Assembly (NCBI RefSeq): GCF_009930815.1
Contig: NZ_CP022222.1
Coordinates: 2,274,501-2,338,500 of the forward strand
Length of the DNA: 64,000 nt
Origin: Bradyrhizobium sp. CCBAU 051011
GTDB lineage: Bacteria; Pseudomonadota; Alphaproteobacteria; Rhizobiales; Xanthobacteraceae
Direction: 5' to 3'
Shown piece after piece: positions 1-10,474 of this stretch; position 1 is the stretch's first letter, and each line of letters starts with the position of its first letter. A program made the translations under genes and the position numbers. The notes under the pieces are model-generated. The model saw only the letters and a list, made by a program, of their open reading frames with translations, searched no databases and was not told the origin of the DNA.

Positions 1-808
1 CGACGAACAGCAATCCGCGTTCGCGCAAAGCAGGTCCCAGCGTGTCGCAGATTTCGCGCTCGCGCGGCGAGAGGTCGGTCGCCTGCGCGGCGCCGCCGCG
101 GACCATGTTGGAGCGGAGGTCATCGGCCGCGGGGACGCGGTTGACCGCGCCGGCAAACTCGCCGTCGACCAGGATGATGCGCTTGTCGCCGTGCTTCACC
201 TCGGGAAGGAAGCGCTGGATCACCCAGGGCTCGCGGAAGGTCACCGAGAACATGTCGAACAGCGAGCCGAAATTCATGTCCTGCGGCATCACGCGGAAAA
301 CGGCAGCTCCCCCATGACCGTGCAGCGGCTTCATGACGACGGCGCCGTGCTGGTCGCGGAACGAATTGATCTCGTCGAGGTCGCGCGAGATCAGCGTCGG
401 CGGCATCAACTGCGGAAAATTCATCACGAACAGTTTTTCCGGCGCGTTGCGCACCGAGGCCGGATTGTTCACCACCAGCGTCTTCGGGTGGATGCGCTCG
501 AGGAAATGAGTCGAGGTGATGTAGGCGAGGTCGAAGGGCGGGTCCTGCCGCAACAGGATGACGTCGAAAGCCTCGAGCGACTCGCGTTTGGGCTCGCCCA
601 GCGTAAAATGGTCGCCGATCTCATCGCGGACGGTCAGCCTTTGCACCGGCGCCACCAACTCCTCGCCGCGCAGCGAAAGCTTGTCGGGGGTGTAGTAGGA
701 GAGGCTGTGGCCGCGCGTTTGCGCCTCCAGCAGCAGCGCAAAGGTCGAATCGCCGCGGATGTTGATACGCGCGATGGGATCCATCTGGACAGCGACATTC
801 AGTTTCAT
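1..808 (-). CDS. gshB: Glutathione synthetase (C-terminus cut by window edge)
   Basis: Ligates glycine to gamma-glutamylcysteine using ATP, the last step of cytosolic glutathione synthesis. Translating the minus strand from the ATG at 806-808 gives [15 protein letters not shown], then the ATP-grasp blocks typical of prokaryotic GshB ([54 protein letters not shown]). About 269 of some 315 residues are visible; the C-terminus lies beyond position 1. It lies downstream of yraN on the same strand, separated by about 90 bp that hold a dispersed repeat. The family call is secure. Confidence 0.95.
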   Translation of the reverse strand, partial: MKLNVAVQMDPIARINIRGDSTFALLLEAQTRGHSLSYYTPDKLSLRGEELVAPVQRLTVRDEIGDHFTLGEPKRESLEAFDVILLRQDPPFDLAYITSTHFLERIHPKTLVVNNPASVRNAPEKLFVMNFPQLMPPTLISRDLDEINSFRDQHGAVVMKPLHGHGGAAVFRVMPQDMNFGSLFDMFSVTFREPWVIQRFLPEVKHGDKRIILVDGEFAGAVNRVPAADDLRSNMVRGGAAQATDLSPREREICDTLGPALRERGLLFV

Positions 809-837
809 AGGGAAGTTCCGGGTCTCTGGAGGGTCAT

Positions 838-884
838 AGCGTTTTCAAGCGAAGTGGGTACCGGTTCGCGTCAAGAAAACGCGT
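838..884. repeat. Dispersed repeat, family E, copy 1
   Basis: A short imperfect palindrome (gcgttttc...gaagtggg.accggttcgcg...gaaaacgc) between gshB and yraN. A near-identical copy lies at 22455-22502. It codes for nothing and has the look of a dispersed intergenic repeat. Confidence 0.7.
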
Positions 885-898
885 CCAAGATAAGAGTT

Positions 899-1309
899 TT
901 AAGTGCTGGCGTCGAATGCCGCTAACAGATGGCGTGGCAGACGGCGCGGCGCAATCAGGACGGCGTCAAATCGTAGCTCGAATTCGGCATGCTCGGGATG
1001 CGCCATCAGCCAGGCTTGGGCGGCATTGATGATGCGCGCCTGCTGGCGTGGGGTGACCGCATAAGCGGCGTCGTCGAGGGTGGCTCGTGCCTTGACCTCG
1101 ATGAAAGCAACCAGATTGCGCTTCTTCGCCACCAGGTCGATCTCGCCATAGGGGGTGCGGAAGCGCTTGGCGAGGATACGGTAGCCCTTGGCCATCAGAA
1201 AGGCCGCGGCGCGGCTTTCGGCTGATAGTCCGGTGCGGAAGGCAGCGACGCGCTCGGGCGCGGCAAGCTTGGCGGCCGCGTCGGGCGGAATGCCGTCAGT
1301 CTTCGCCAT
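899..1309 (-). CDS. yraN: YraN family (UPF0102) nuclease-fold protein
   Basis: A 136-aa protein with the UPF0102 signature [10 protein letters not shown] followed by FIEVKAR. The E-I-D and E-V-K pieces form the PD-(D/E)xK-like nuclease core of the family; the cellular role is not settled. The reading frame is open further upstream, but the ATG at 1307-1309 (MAKTDG) fits the family length and overlaps the end of rsmI by 14 bp, so the two are probably co-transcribed. The rsmI-lppC-yraN neighbourhood is conserved across proteobacteria (yraL-yraM-yraN in E. coli), although here the lppC homologue is divergent. Confidence 0.88.
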   Translation of the reverse strand: MAKTDGIPPDAAAKLAAPERVAAFRTGLSAESRAAAFLMAKGYRILAKRFRTPYGEIDLVAKKRNLVAFIEVKARATLDDAAYAVTPRQQARIINAAQAWLMAHPEHAEFELRFDAVLIAPRRLPRHLLAAFDAST

Positions 1310-2249
1310 CGCCGCCCCTGACTTCCTTCGCAAGCTCAAGCGCGCGGGCATAGACCTCGCGGCGTGGCCGTCCCGAAAGCTCGACCGCATGCGCCACGCT
1401 GTCCTTGACGCTTTCGCGCGCCAGCGAGGCGCGCAGGAGATCGTCGAGGTCATGCTGGGTCATGACGTCGGCGTCCTTTCGCGGCGGACTGAGGACGAGC
1501 ACGAACTCGCCACGGGTTTCCAGCGTATCGGCGGCCTTCGCCAGTTCTGCAATCGGCGCGCGCGTAATCTCCTCGTGCAGTTTGGTGAGTTCGCGGCAGA
1601 TCGCGGCGTCGCGGCCCGCCATGATTTCCGAGAGATCGGCCAGCGTCTCCTGCACGCGATTGCCGGATTCGAACATCACCAGCGTGGCGTCGATGCGGGA
1701 AAGCTCTGTGAGCCTAGTCCGCCGCGAGACCTGCTTGGCCGGCAAAAATCCCTCGAAGAAGAACCGGTCGGTGGGCAGGGCTGCAACCGAAAGCGCTGTG
1801 AGCACCGAGGATGCACCGGGTACCGCGATCACGGCGTGGCCGGCGGCCGAGACCTCGCGCACCAGCTTGAAGCCGGGATCCGAAATCAGGGGTGTGCCGG
1901 CATCCGATACCAGCGCGATGGAAGCGCCCTGCGCCAGCCGCTCCAGGATCTTCGGCCGCGCCATCGCCGCGTTGTGCTCGTGATACGGCTTGAGCTCCGC
2001 CGAAATCGCATAGCGCTCGATCAGGCGGCGGGTGATGCGGGTGTCCTCGCAGGCGATGATGTCGACGCCGGCCAGGGTCTCCAGTGCGCGCAAGGTAATG
2101 TCGCCGAGATTGCCGATCGGGGTTGCCACCAGATAGAGGCCGGAAACCGGCTTCGGCGCATTCAGGATGTGGCCGCCAATCAAAAATGTTCTGTTGGCCG
2201 AACCCGGTTCGGTGTCAGGGCCGTAGTTGGAACTGGGTTTTGCGCGCAT
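1296..2249 (-). CDS. rsmI: 16S rRNA 2'-O-ribose C1402 methyltransferase
   Basis: RsmI (YraL) uses S-adenosylmethionine to 2'-O-methylate C1402 of 16S rRNA. The 317-aa product has the tetrapyrrole-methylase fold signatures [13 protein letters not shown] near the N-terminus, ACEDTR, and [13 protein letters not shown]. The ATG at 2247-2249 ([10 protein letters not shown]) is preferred over one 27 codons upstream, because the extra residues are arginine-rich and unlike the family. It is divergent from the LppC-like lipoprotein gene (start 2453), leaving about 200 bp for both promoters. It overlaps yraN downstream. Confidence 0.93.
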   Translation of the reverse strand: MRAKPSSNYGPDTEPGSANRTFLIGGHILNAPKPVSGLYLVATPIGNLGDITLRALETLAGVDIIACEDTRITRRLIERYAISAELKPYHEHNAAMARPKILERLAQGASIALVSDAGTPLISDPGFKLVREVSAAGHAVIAVPGASSVLTALSVAALPTDRFFFEGFLPAKQVSRRTRLTELSRIDATLVMFESGNRVQETLADLSEIMAGRDAAICRELTKLHEEITRAPIAELAKAADTLETRGEFVLVLSPPRKDADVMTQHDLDDLLRASLARESVKDSVAHAVELSGRPRREVYARALELAKEVRGGDGED

Positions 2250-2452
2250 AATGACAATTCTAGAGCGCCCGCGAGCCCGGCGCCACATCGCGGTGGGGCG
2301 GGGCAAGTCGATGTTTCCGGCAACGGCCATGCGCCGCGCGGGGTGTAATCCTTTTGTTTTAGTTAACTATTCGCAGACAATATGCTGAATCTACCTTCGC
2401 GTTGTGGGGCGGAGGTCCTGACCGACGGCGGTCGGTCAAGAGAAGAGACAAG

Positions 2453-3667
2453 ATGGTAGGCCCTCTCAATCGCAAGCCTGGATCCCCGGATTTTCGTCCG
2501 TTTGGACCGACCCGGCGGACCGCACTCGGTCTTATACTTGGCGCGCCGCTGCTCGGCGCCTGCGCCGGCAACAGTCCGATTTCCAACCCGTTCGGTCCGT
2601 CCGCGCCCGAGGGACCCCCAGGCCCGCAGCAACAGCCGGTCGCGATTGGCGCCGGACAGGTCAAGGTCGGCCTGATCCTGCCGCTGTCGGCCGCCGGCAA
2701 TGCCGGCGTTGCCGCGCAATCGATGAAGAACGCGGCCGAAATGGCGCTGGCGGAATTCCAGAATCCGAACATCCAGCTCCTGATCAAGGATGACGGCGGT
2801 CTCCCGCAAGGCGCCCAGCAGGTGACGCAGCAGGCGCTTGGCGAGGGTGCGGAAATCATCCTGGGCCCGTTGTTCGCTGCCTCGGTGCCGGCGACCGCGC
2901 AACTGACGCGCGCGAAGGGCGTTTCCGTGATCGCGTTCTCGACTGATTCGAGCGTTGCCGGACGCGGCGTATATCTGCTCAGCTTCCTGCCCGAATCGGA
3001 CGTCAACCGGATCGTCGACTATTCCGCCAGCATCGGGAAGAAATCCTTTGCAGCCCTGCTGCCGGACAATGCCTATGGCAATGTGGTGGAAGCAGCGTTC
3101 AAGCAGGCGGTCGGCCGCAAGGGGCGCATCGTCGCTTTCGAGAAATATGCCGCCGATCGTGCCGGGGCGGCGCGGACCGTGGCGCAGTCGTTGGGCTCGG
3201 CGGACGCGCTGTTCATCGCCGATGACGGCGAATCCGTCGTGGCGTCGGCGGATGCCTTGACCGCAGCGGGCGCGAACTTGCGCAACATCCAGTTGCTCGG
3301 CACCGGGCTTTGGGACAACCCGCGGGTCTATGCCAGCCCGCCGCTGCAGGGCGGGCTCTATGCCGCGCCCGATCCATCGGGCTTCCGCGCTTTCGCCGGC
3401 CGCTACCGCGCCAAATACGGCAGCGATCCCGTGCGCACCGCAACCCTCGCCTATGACGCGGTCGCTCTCGTCGCCGCATTGTCGAAGCAGCAGGGCGGCC
3501 AGCGCTTCGCCTCGGAGACGCTGACCAACCCGTCCGGCTTTGCCGGCACCGACGGGCTGTTCCGATTCCGCTCCGACGGCACCAATGAGCGTGGCCTTGC
3601 GGTGATGAAGGTCGCCAGCGGCGGCAGCACGCCGGTCGCCGGCTCGCCGAAGAGTTTTGGAGCGTAA
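2453..3667 (+). CDS. Penicillin-binding protein activator, LppC/LpoA-like lipoprotein
   Basis: A 404-aa protein of the COG3107 LppC/YraM family, which has the fold of periplasmic branched-chain amino acid binding proteins. In gammaproteobacteria LpoA activates PBP1A; the alphaproteobacterial role is inferred. The N-terminus carries twin arginines (TRRTALGL), a hydrophobic segment and the lipobox LLGAC, with Cys37 as the predicted lipidation site. The mature part starts with the binding-protein strand VKVGLILPLSAAGNAG. The ATG at 2453 is favoured because the upstream in-frame residues (WGGGPDRRRS) precede any signal. Its stop is 3 bp from the stop of the convergent 281-aa gene. Confidence 0.85.
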   Translation: MVGPLNRKPGSPDFRPFGPTRRTALGLILGAPLLGACAGNSPISNPFGPSAPEGPPGPQQQPVAIGAGQVKVGLILPLSAAGNAGVAAQSMKNAAEMALAEFQNPNIQLLIKDDGGLPQGAQQVTQQALGEGAEIILGPLFAASVPATAQLTRAKGVSVIAFSTDSSVAGRGVYLLSFLPESDVNRIVDYSASIGKKSFAALLPDNAYGNVVEAAFKQAVGRKGRIVAFEKYAADRAGAARTVAQSLGSADALFIADDGESVVASADALTAAGANLRNIQLLGTGLWDNPRVYASPPLQGGLYAAPDPSGFRAFAGRYRAKYGSDPVRTATLAYDAVALVAALSKQQGGQRFASETLTNPSGFAGTDGLFRFRSDGTNERGLAVMKVASGGSTPVAGSPKSFGA

Positions 3668-3670
3668 CTT

Positions 3671-4516
3671 TTAGCCAGTTTTCGTCGCGCTCGCGAATTC
3701 GGCTTCGTAGCGCCGCCGGTTGCTCCAGTAGATGTTGGCGAACAGCGCGGCCTCCTGGCGATAGGGGATGTGATCGTCCGCATCCTGCGCCACCTGCGCC
3801 TCGATCCATGCGGCATGCTCGGCAATGGCGCCCGAGCGGTCGCCTTGCAGCGATCGAATCTGAAACGCGAACATATGCTGCTCTATCTCGCCGTAGCGAT
3901 CGTACCAGCAGGTCGACCATTGCCGGTTCTGCAGCGCGAAGCGGCGGATCCAGCGCTCCGTCAGATCCATCTCGTGCTCGGGTTTTGAAAACATCACGTC
4001 GCGCCGTGCTTCCTGCAGCGTTTCGATCGCGACCGGCTTGTTCGCGCGCCAGAGCGTCTGCATCGCGGGATCGGACAGGAAGCGGTCGGCATAGATCGGA
4101 TGCGGAAAGGCGATCTCGCGCAAATGCGGCAGCTCGAAGTAAACGCGGATCTCCGAACAGACGCTGGCCTTCAGCTCGTTATCTTCCATCTTGCGGTGAA
4201 AGGCGTCGAAGCCGATGCCGGGGAAATAAGGCATGAAAGCCGCGTGGAACATCTCGTGCAAACGATAGAGATCTTCGATCGCCGGATTGTCGTAAGCGCG
4301 GTTCATCGTGACGCCCCACCATGAACAGAAATGCGCGCGCTCCAGCCGGTCGTCGGTCGTATCGCAGAACAGCCGCGGCAGATTGGCGAATTGCTCGATG
4401 ATGTCGTGAATGAATCCGCGCTCGGCATGCGAGGCGCGGATCGGCGCGCTGCGCCAGAGCCCGTGCACGTGGCGATGAATCTCCTCACGGTCCGTCAGGA
4501 TGATCGCGTTCTTCAT
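3671..4516 (-). CDS. Uncharacterised HExxH-containing protein, coupled to a PLP enzyme
   Basis: A 281-aa soluble protein with no signal peptide; I do not recognise the family. It carries H87-E88-M-F-H91 in the context YRLHEMFHAAF, a possible zinc-binding HExxH motif, followed by an acidic stretch (MEDNELKASVCSEIRVYFE) that could supply a third ligand. A diiron or heme-oxygenase-like fold is another possibility. Its ATG (4514-4516) overlaps the stop of the upstream PLP-enzyme gene by 4 bp (ATGA), so the two are translationally coupled and probably act together. The function is unknown. Confidence 0.75.
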   Translation of the reverse strand: MKNAIILTDREEIHRHVHGLWRSAPIRASHAERGFIHDIIEQFANLPRLFCDTTDDRLERAHFCSWWGVTMNRAYDNPAIEDLYRLHEMFHAAFMPYFPGIGFDAFHRKMEDNELKASVCSEIRVYFELPHLREIAFPHPIYADRFLSDPAMQTLWRANKPVAIETLQEARRDVMFSKPEHEMDLTERWIRRFALQNRQWSTCWYDRYGEIEQHMFAFQIRSLQGDRSGAIAEHAAWIEAQVAQDADDHIPYRQEAALFANIYWSNRRRYEAEFASATKTG

Positions 4517-5631
4517 GGCGCGACTCCGGGAATCGCGATCGGTCCGGCCGTGCCGATCATTTCGGCCATGGTCGGCGTCAGGCACAGCCTGAGCGGTGCG
4601 TTGGGATCGCCGGTCGGCCGGCGCAGGAAGGCGGCGAGGGCGCGGTCGGCGGCCGCGCTGACGTCCGCCTGCGCCAGCACGTTGACGTCGCACGCGGACA
4701 GCGACAGGCCGAGGCGGCGGCCGACGCGCGCCGCGGCCTCGTGCTGAACGGATTTGTAACGCCGCGGCAGTTCGAACACGTCGTGGCGATCGAGCAGCAC
4801 CTGGCCGAGCTGCAGCGAGGTCAGGTTCTTGAACCATTGATTGCCGAACAGGCTCGGCATCGCCTTGCGGCACAGCACGCCGCCGATGCGGTCGTAATAG
4901 ACCCCGAACGGCTTCGACAGGCTGAAGGCGAGCGCCTGCACGGACGGGCTGTTGGCTGCAATTCGCGTAGCGGGTTGCTCGGCGATGGAGCCGACATAGG
5001 TGACGTCGAGCAACACGCGGGGCTCTTTCGCCCCGGTCGCGAGCAAGGCGAGGAAGTCGTTTGCCTCGCGCCACACATTGCCGTCGATGGCGGACGGCTG
5101 GCTGAGGCAGAACAGCGCGGTTGCGGGCAACGCACGGCCGACCGCCTGCCAGTCGGCACGGGGATGCTCGACGACGGCGACGCCGCAGGCTTCGGCATAG
5201 GCCTTGTGGCCTTCATACTCGCCGGCAAAGACATGCACCTCCGGATTGAAGCGCTCGACGCGGGCGCGGTTGCCATAGGCGGTGATGACATGAAACAACG
5301 CCTCGCTGCCGCCGCCGGTCGGATAACGCCAGGGGAAGCCGGCCGCGTCGATCGCGATGACAGGCGATGCCCACGCCATCCAGCGTTCGAGAAAGGCTTC
5401 ATGCGAGGCGAACTGTTTGCCGGTCCAGGCGTCGCGGAATTGTTCGAGATGGTGGCGGCGAGCCGCATCCGGTCCGGCGGTCGCATTGCCAAGGATGAAA
5501 TGCTTGGCGGCTTCCGTCTCCGGCGTGACGAGCGCGTAAACGGTCTTGCTCGCGCCGGCGTCTTTGACGCGGCGGTCGAGTTCAGGATCATGGATCGGCG
5601 GGGGAATGGTCCGGTCGTTCACGATCGTCAT
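4513..5631 (-). CDS. PLP-dependent fold-type I enzyme of unknown substrate
   Basis: A 372-aa protein with the layout of aspartate-aminotransferase-fold PLP enzymes. It has a phosphate-binding region YPTGGGSEA (about 104-111), an aspartate facing the PLP ring nitrogen in LLDVTY (about D209), and the Schiff-base lysine in FSLSKPFGVYYDRIGG (K240). The substrate cannot be read from the sequence; it could be an aminotransferase, lyase or decarboxylase. It is the first gene of a two-gene unit with the HExxH protein (ATGA overlap). The upstream region holds a palindromic repeat and no nearby partner gene that would name a pathway. Confidence 0.8.
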   Translation of the reverse strand: MTIVNDRTIPPPIHDPELDRRVKDAGASKTVYALVTPETEAAKHFILGNATAGPDAARRHHLEQFRDAWTGKQFASHEAFLERWMAWASPVIAIDAAGFPWRYPTGGGSEALFHVITAYGNRARVERFNPEVHVFAGEYEGHKAYAEACGVAVVEHPRADWQAVGRALPATALFCLSQPSAIDGNVWREANDFLALLATGAKEPRVLLDVTYVGSIAEQPATRIAANSPSVQALAFSLSKPFGVYYDRIGGVLCRKAMPSLFGNQWFKNLTSLQLGQVLLDRHDVFELPRRYKSVQHEAAARVGRRLGLSLSACDVNVLAQADVSAAADRALAAFLRRPTGDPNAPLRLCLTPTMAEMIGTAGPIAIPGVAP

Positions 5632-5721
5632 TCAGAAAGTGGCGGGCGAAACTGATCTAGCACAAATGGGCGAGCGCTGCGCGAGATCCCGCGTGTTGGC
5701 TTGTCAAACCTTTATGATTGC

Positions 5722-5845
5722 GTAGCCCGGGTGGAGCGAAGCGTAACCCGGGACGCTCTCGCAAGCGGGCACACTGTCCCCGGATTTGCGCGGAGCCTGT
5801 CATCGGGCGCGCATTCGCGCGACCCGTTGGCTCCATCCGGGCTAC
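5722..5845. repeat. Dispersed palindromic repeat, family B (gtagcccgg type), copy 1
   Basis: Two inverted arms, gtagcccgggtggagcgaag and ctccatccgggctac, flank a central spacer between hemW and the PLP enzyme gene. The same family occurs at 44088-44175. It could fold as a hairpin in transcripts from either side. Confidence 0.75.
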
Positions 5846-5854
5846 GGTTGTTCG

Positions 5855-7024
5855 CTACGCGGCGAGGTCCGCCACCACGGCGTCGAGCACCGGAAAACCG
5901 TCCTTGGTCACGCGCAGCCTGCCATCGGCGTCGACGGAGATCGCGCCTTCCTCGCGCAAGATGGCGATCCGGCCCGGATCGAGCGCGCGGCCGGACAAGG
6001 CCGCATAGCGCTTGGGGTCGATGCCTTCGGCGAGGCGCAATCCCATCAGCAGATATTCGTCGGCGCGTTCTTCGCTGTTCAGGTCATCGTCGGTGACGAC
6101 GCCGTGGCCCTTGGCCTCGACGCGCATCAGCCAGGCCTCCGGCCGCTTCTCGGTCGCGGTCGCGTGCCTGATGCCATCGATGTCGAGGCGGCCATGCGCG
6201 CCCGGTCCGATGCCGGCATATTCGTCGCCGCGCCAATAGACCAGATTGTGCTGGCACTCCGCGCCTTCGCGCGCGTGATTGGAAATCTCGTAGGCTGGCA
6301 GTCCATGCGCGGCGCAGACGTCCTGCGTGACGTCGTACAGCGCGCGCGCCAGCGCCTCGTCCGGCGTCTTAAGTTTGCCCGCGGCATGCAGGCCGAAGAA
6401 CGGCGTGCCTTCCTCGATCGTGAGCTGGTAGAGCGAGAGATGCTCGGCTGCTTCCGAAATCGCGAGCTTCAGTTCATCCGTCCACATCTGCGGCGTCTGC
6501 TCGGGACGGGCATAGATCAGGTCGAACGAGTAGCGATCGAACGCAGTGCGTGCGATGGCGACGGCATCGAGCGCCTCGCGCGCGGTATGGAGCCGTCCCA
6601 GCGCTTTCAGCGAGGCATCGTCGAGCGCCTGTACGCCGAGCGAGACGCGGTTGACGCCGGCTGCGCGGTAGCCGCGAAACCGTGTCGCCTCGACGCTGGT
6701 GGGATTGGCCTCCAGCGTGACCTCGACATTGCCGGCGACGCGCCAGTGTTTGCCGATCGCATCGAGAATCGCGCCGACAGTCTGCGGCTGCATCAGTGAC
6801 GGCGTGCCGCCGCCGAGAAAGATCGAGGTGACGGTTTTGTCAGGCGCGCGCTCCGCTGTGGTCTCGATCTCGCGTGCGAAGGCGCGCGCGAAGCGCTGCT
6901 CGTCGATCGGCGCATGGCGGACATGGCTGTTGAAATCGCAATACGGGCATTTCGACAGGCAGAACGGCCAGTGCACATAGACGCCGAAGGCCTCTTTGAG
7001 GCGTGGTCGCTCGCGACTAGCCAA
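5855..7024 (-). CDS. hemW: Radical SAM heme chaperone HemW
   Basis: HemW, long annotated as an oxygen-independent coproporphyrinogen III oxidase, is a radical SAM protein that handles heme. The cluster-binding motif is [10 protein letters not shown] (C22, C26, C29 with the chosen start). Other family blocks include [16 protein letters not shown] and the RVSLGVQA motif. The proposed start is a TTG (7022-7024) overlapping the rdgB stop, read as [14 protein letters not shown]. The in-frame ATG at 7075 would lie inside rdgB. The length of 389 aa is normal. It is probably transcribed with rdgB. Confidence 0.9.
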   Translation of the reverse strand: MASRERPRLKEAFGVYVHWPFCLSKCPYCDFNSHVRHAPIDEQRFARAFAREIETTAERAPDKTVTSIFLGGGTPSLMQPQTVGAILDAIGKHWRVAGNVEVTLEANPTSVEATRFRGYRAAGVNRVSLGVQALDDASLKALGRLHTAREALDAVAIARTAFDRYSFDLIYARPEQTPQMWTDELKLAISEAAEHLSLYQLTIEEGTPFFGLHAAGKLKTPDEALARALYDVTQDVCAAHGLPAYEISNHAREGAECQHNLVYWRGDEYAGIGPGAHGRLDIDGIRHATATEKRPEAWLMRVEAKGHGVVTDDDLNSEERADEYLLMGLRLAEGIDPKRYAALSGRALDPGRIAILREEGAISVDADGRLRVTKDGFPVLDAVVADLAA

Positions 7025-7652
7025 GGCAGATCTCCGCCAGTTTGACGAAGGCACGCGCCCGGTGCGACAGGCCAAGGCCGAGCGGTGGCAGGCCGTGCTT
7101 TTCGATCGAGGTCATCTCGCCAAAGGTCCTGTCATGCCCATCGGGCAGGAAGGCCGGATCATAGCCGAAACCGGCGGTGCCGCGCGGCGGCCAGGCCAGA
7201 GTTCCATCGACCCGTGCCTCGACCTCCTCGATATGGCCGTCGGGCCAGGCGACGCACAGCGCGGAAACGAAGTGAGCCTTGCGCTTGTCCGGCGTGGTCG
7301 CGCCGCGCTCCTGCAGCAGGCGCTCGATCCGGGTCATCGCCGCCATGAAATCCTTGCCCTCGCCGGCCCAGCGCGCCGAGTGGATGCCGGGGGCACCATC
7401 GAGCGCATCGACGACCAGGCCGGAATCGTCGGCGAAGGCGGGCAATTGCGCGGCATTTGCCGCCGCGATCGCCTTGATCGCGGCATTGGCGCGGAACGTC
7501 TTGCCGGTTTCCTCGGGCTCGCCCAGGCCAAGCTCGCCCGCGGCAACCGCCTCGACGCCGTGCGGCGCCAGCAATTCCCGCATCTCGGCGAGCTTGCCGG
7601 GATTGTGGGTCGCGATCACGAGCCGGCCGGTGATTCGACGGTGCTGAGCCAT
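7017..7652 (-). CDS. rdgB: dITP/XTP pyrophosphatase (Ham1/RdgB)
   Basis: Hydrolyses non-canonical purine triphosphates (dITP, XTP) to monophosphates, so they are not built into DNA. The 211-aa product has the Ham1 opening [13 protein letters not shown], the [11 protein letters not shown] block, and [12 protein letters not shown]. The ATG at 7650-7652 (MAQHRRITG) is chosen; the in-frame extension upstream ([11 protein letters not shown]) is translated dispersed repeat. The end overlaps the hemW TTG start. It follows rph on the same strand. Confidence 0.94.
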   Translation of the reverse strand: MAQHRRITGRLVIATHNPGKLAEMRELLAPHGVEAVAAGELGLGEPEETGKTFRANAAIKAIAAANAAQLPAFADDSGLVVDALDGAPGIHSARWAGEGKDFMAAMTRIERLLQERGATTPDKRKAHFVSALCVAWPDGHIEEVEARVDGTLAWPPRGTAGFGYDPAFLPDGHDRTFGEMTSIEKHGLPPLGLGLSHRARAFVKLAEICLG

Positions 7653-7670
7653 GGATATTTGTATTCCGTC

Positions 7671-7693
7671 ATGGCCGGGCTTGTCCCGGCCAT
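7671..7693. repeat. Dispersed short palindrome, family F, copy 1
   Basis: A near-perfect hairpin with arms atggccggg and cccggccat, between rdgB and rph. The same element appears at 26971-26993. It explains the spurious N-terminal extension of the rdgB frame. Confidence 0.75.
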
Positions 7694-7720
7694 CCACGTG
7701 TTATGACGACCTCTTGTGAA

Positions 7721-8434
7721 TTACGCGACAGCCAGCTTCTGCAGGTCCACCAGACGGGCGACACCGTTGCGCGCCAGTTCCATCAGCGCCAGGAACTCGT
7801 CCTGCGAGAACGGCGTCTTTTCGGCGGTGCCCTGCACCTCGATGATGCGGCCATCGCCCGTCATGACGAAATTGGCGTCGGTCTCGGCCTCGGAATCCTC
7901 GGCATAGTCGAGGTCGAGCACCGGCGTGCCCTGATAGATGCCGCAGGAGATCGCGGCGACGTTGTCGCGCAAAACGTTCGCTTTCAGCATGTTGCGGCTC
8001 TTCATCCAGCCGATGCAGTCGGCCAACGCCACCCAGGCGCCGGTGATCGAGGCGGTGCGGGTGCCGCCATCGGCCTGGATCACGTCGCAGTCCACCGTGA
8101 TCTGGCGCTCGCCAAGCGCTTCGAGGTCGACGGCTGCGCGCAGCGAGCGCCCGATCAGCCGCTGGATTTCCACGGTGCGGCCGCCCTGCTTGCCGGCGGC
8201 GGCCTCGCGGCGGGTGCGCTCAAGGGTAGCGCGCGGCAGCATGCCGTATTCGGCCGTGACCCAGCCGCGGCCCTGACCCTTCAGCCAGGGCGGCAGCCGC
8301 TCTTCCAGCGTGGCCGTGACCAGCACATGGGTGTCGCCGAACTTCACCATGCAGGAACCTTCGGCGTATTTGACCACGCCGCGTTCCAGCGACACGGGGC
8401 GCAACTGATCGGGCGCACGGCGGCTTGGCCGCAT
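7721..8434 (-). CDS. rph: Ribonuclease PH
   Basis: A phosphorolytic 3'-5' exoribonuclease that trims tRNA precursors. The 237-aa product begins [19 protein letters not shown], as in other RNase PH proteins, and contains [31 protein letters not shown] and [17 protein letters not shown]. The length is typical. The ATG at 8432-8434 is preferred, since the longer frame adds a basic tail reaching into the hrcA promoter region. It is divergent from hrcA across about 215 bp. Confidence 0.96.
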   Translation of the reverse strand: MRPSRRAPDQLRPVSLERGVVKYAEGSCMVKFGDTHVLVTATLEERLPPWLKGQGRGWVTAEYGMLPRATLERTRREAAAGKQGGRTVEIQRLIGRSLRAAVDLEALGERQITVDCDVIQADGGTRTASITGAWVALADCIGWMKSRNMLKANVLRDNVAAISCGIYQGTPVLDLDYAEDSEAETDANFVMTGDGRIIEVQGTAEKTPFSQDEFLALMELARNGVARLVDLQKLAVA

Positions 8435-8649
8435 GGGAAATCCTTTCGAAAACGAGGCGAAAATTCGTTCGCGGTGCTTGTAGGAGGGGGAACGGGCAGC
8501 GGCAAGGGCTTTTGCCTGCAATTTCATGATGTTTTGACGCGCTTTCTTCACGAGAATTGCGGCCATTCTGCCGGAAAACGCCATGAACAGAGCGCGCTTG
8601 TCATCGGCGCCCCGGATGGACAAATTAGGGGTGCTGGGAGGAAGAGTTA

Positions 8650-9738
8650 GTGGCCCACCACGATCCGATTGGACTGATCGCGCCGCATGCCGGGCTGGCT
8701 CAGCTCAACGAGCGGTCGCGCGACATTTTTCGGCAAATCGTCGAGAGTTATCTCGCCACCGGCGAGCCGGTCGGCTCGCGCAACATTTCGCGCCTGATCG
8801 CGGTGCCGTTGTCACCGGCTTCGGTCCGCAACGTGATGTCGGACCTCGAGCACCTCGGGCTGATCTATGCGCCACATACCTCGGCCGGGCGGCTGCCGAC
8901 CGAACTCGGCCTGAGGTTCTTCGTCGACGCCCTGATGCAGATCGGGGACCTTACCGAACCGGAACGGGAATCGATCCAGAGCCAGCTTGCATCCGTCGGC
9001 CGCGCGCAATCGGTCGAGGCCGCGCTCGGCGAAGCGCTGACGCGGCTGTCCGGCCTGACGCGGGCGGCCGCCGTGGTGCTCACTGCCAAATCCAATTCGC
9101 GGCTGAAGCACATCGAATTCGTGCGGCTGGAGCCGGAGCGCGCGCTGGTGGTGCTGGTCGGCGAAGACGGCCAGGTCGAAAACCGCGTGCTGGCGCTGCC
9201 GCCCGGCGTTCCCTCGTCGGCGTTGACCGAGGCGAGCAACTTCCTCAACGCGCGGATTCGCGGCCGTACGCTGGCCGAAGCGCGGCTTGAGCTGGAAAAC
9301 GCGATGGCGCAGAGCCGCGTCGAGCTCGATCAACTAACGCAGAAGGTGATCGAGGCGGGCATTGCGAGCTGGTCCGGCGGCGAACACGAGGAGCGCCAAT
9401 TGATCGTGCGCGGGCACGCCAATCTCCTGGAAGATCTGCACGCACTGGAGGATCTCGAACGCGTCAAATCGCTGTTCGACGATCTCGAGACCAAGCGCGG
9501 CGTTATCGATCTGTTGGGCCGCGCCGAGCGCGCCGAGGGCGTGCGGATTTTCATCGGATCGGAGAACAAGTTGTTTTCGCTATCCGGTTCCTCCACCATC
9601 ATCGCGCCCTATGGCGACGCGTCGGGCCGCATCGTCGGCGTTCTCGGCGTGATCGGGCCGACCCGGCTCAATTATGCACGGGTGATTCCGACGGTGGATT
9701 ATGCCGCCCGGATCGTCAGCCGGATGCTGGGTGGCTGA
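8650..9738 (+). CDS. hrcA: Heat-inducible transcription repressor HrcA
   Basis: HrcA represses chaperone genes by binding CIRCE elements, with GroEL as corepressor. The 362-aa product has an N-terminal winged helix ([16 protein letters not shown] then [10 protein letters not shown]) and the later HrcA-specific regions, ending in the block [16 protein letters not shown]. Translation starts at a GTG (8650-8652). It lies 121 bp upstream of grpE on the same strand. I see no clear CIRCE element in the window, so its targets, such as groESL, are presumably elsewhere. Confidence 0.95.
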   Translation: MAHHDPIGLIAPHAGLAQLNERSRDIFRQIVESYLATGEPVGSRNISRLIAVPLSPASVRNVMSDLEHLGLIYAPHTSAGRLPTELGLRFFVDALMQIGDLTEPERESIQSQLASVGRAQSVEAALGEALTRLSGLTRAAAVVLTAKSNSRLKHIEFVRLEPERALVVLVGEDGQVENRVLALPPGVPSSALTEASNFLNARIRGRTLAEARLELENAMAQSRVELDQLTQKVIEAGIASWSGGEHEERQLIVRGHANLLEDLHALEDLERVKSLFDDLETKRGVIDLLGRAERAEGVRIFIGSENKLFSLSGSSTIIAPYGDASGRIVGVLGVIGPTRLNYARVIPTVDYAARIVSRMLGG

Positions 9739-9859
9739 TCCCGGGGGCGAATTGGCCTTATATCCGGCGCGGTTGTGCTTGATTTTCCGCCTCTAAAGCA
9801 CGATATCCCCCGCAGCAAATCCCCATTGAGCCAGACGCGTTTTTTGAGAAGGCAGCCTT

Positions 9860-10465
9860 ATGACCGATCCCAAGCGGCCGAATGACAACACGGCAAACCC
9901 GGCAGAGACGGGCGAGCCCGTGGTCTCAAAGCCCTACATCATGCCCGACGATCCCGAGGAAGGATCGGTGGAGCTGCTGGTCAAGGAAGCGACCGAAGCG
10001 CGCGACAAGATGCTGCGCACGCTGGCCGAGATGGAAAACCTGCGCAAGCGCACCGCCAAGGAGGTCGCCGACGCGCGCGCCTATGGCATCACCGGCTTCG
10101 CCCGCGACATTCTCGAGATCGCCGACAATCTGCAGCGCGCGCTCGATGCGATCCCGGCCGACGTGAAAGAGACCGCCGATCCCGGCATCAAGGCCTTCAT
10201 CGAAGGCGTCGAGCTGACCGAGCGCTCGCTGCTCAACACGCTGGAGAAGAACGGCGTCAAGAAGTTCGATCCGTCCGGCGAGAAGTTCGATCCGAATTTC
10301 CAGCAGGCGATGTACGAAGTGCCCGATCCGTCGGTGCCGCAGGGCACGGTGGTTCAGGTCGTCCAGGCCGGCTTCATGATCGGCGAACGCGTGCTGCGCC
10401 CGGCGCTGGTCGGCGTCTCCAAGGGCGGCGCCAAGGCCGCGCCGGCGGCGGACGTGGCGAGCTAA
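9860..10465 (+). CDS. grpE: Nucleotide exchange factor GrpE
   Basis: GrpE releases ADP from DnaK. The 201-aa protein has a charged N-terminus, a long helix ([27 protein letters not shown], about 37-64) and the C-terminal beta domain ending in the GrpE signature [27 protein letters not shown]. An AAGGCAGCC-like site precedes the ATG. The gene is in the usual alphaproteobacterial hrcA-grpE pair, with dnaKJ about 4 kb downstream on the same strand. Confidence 0.96.
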   Translation: MTDPKRPNDNTANPAETGEPVVSKPYIMPDDPEEGSVELLVKEATEARDKMLRTLAEMENLRKRTAKEVADARAYGITGFARDILEIADNLQRALDAIPADVKETADPGIKAFIEGVELTERSLLNTLEKNGVKKFDPSGEKFDPNFQQAMYEVPDPSVPQGTVVQVVQAGFMIGERVLRPALVGVSKGGAKAAPAADVAS

Positions 10466-10474
10466 GCCGAAAAC

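Noticed and set aside
9739..9859. RpoH promoter for grpE starting CTTG at about 9778
   Set aside because: The spacer and -10 do not match the consensus that fits dnaK exactly.
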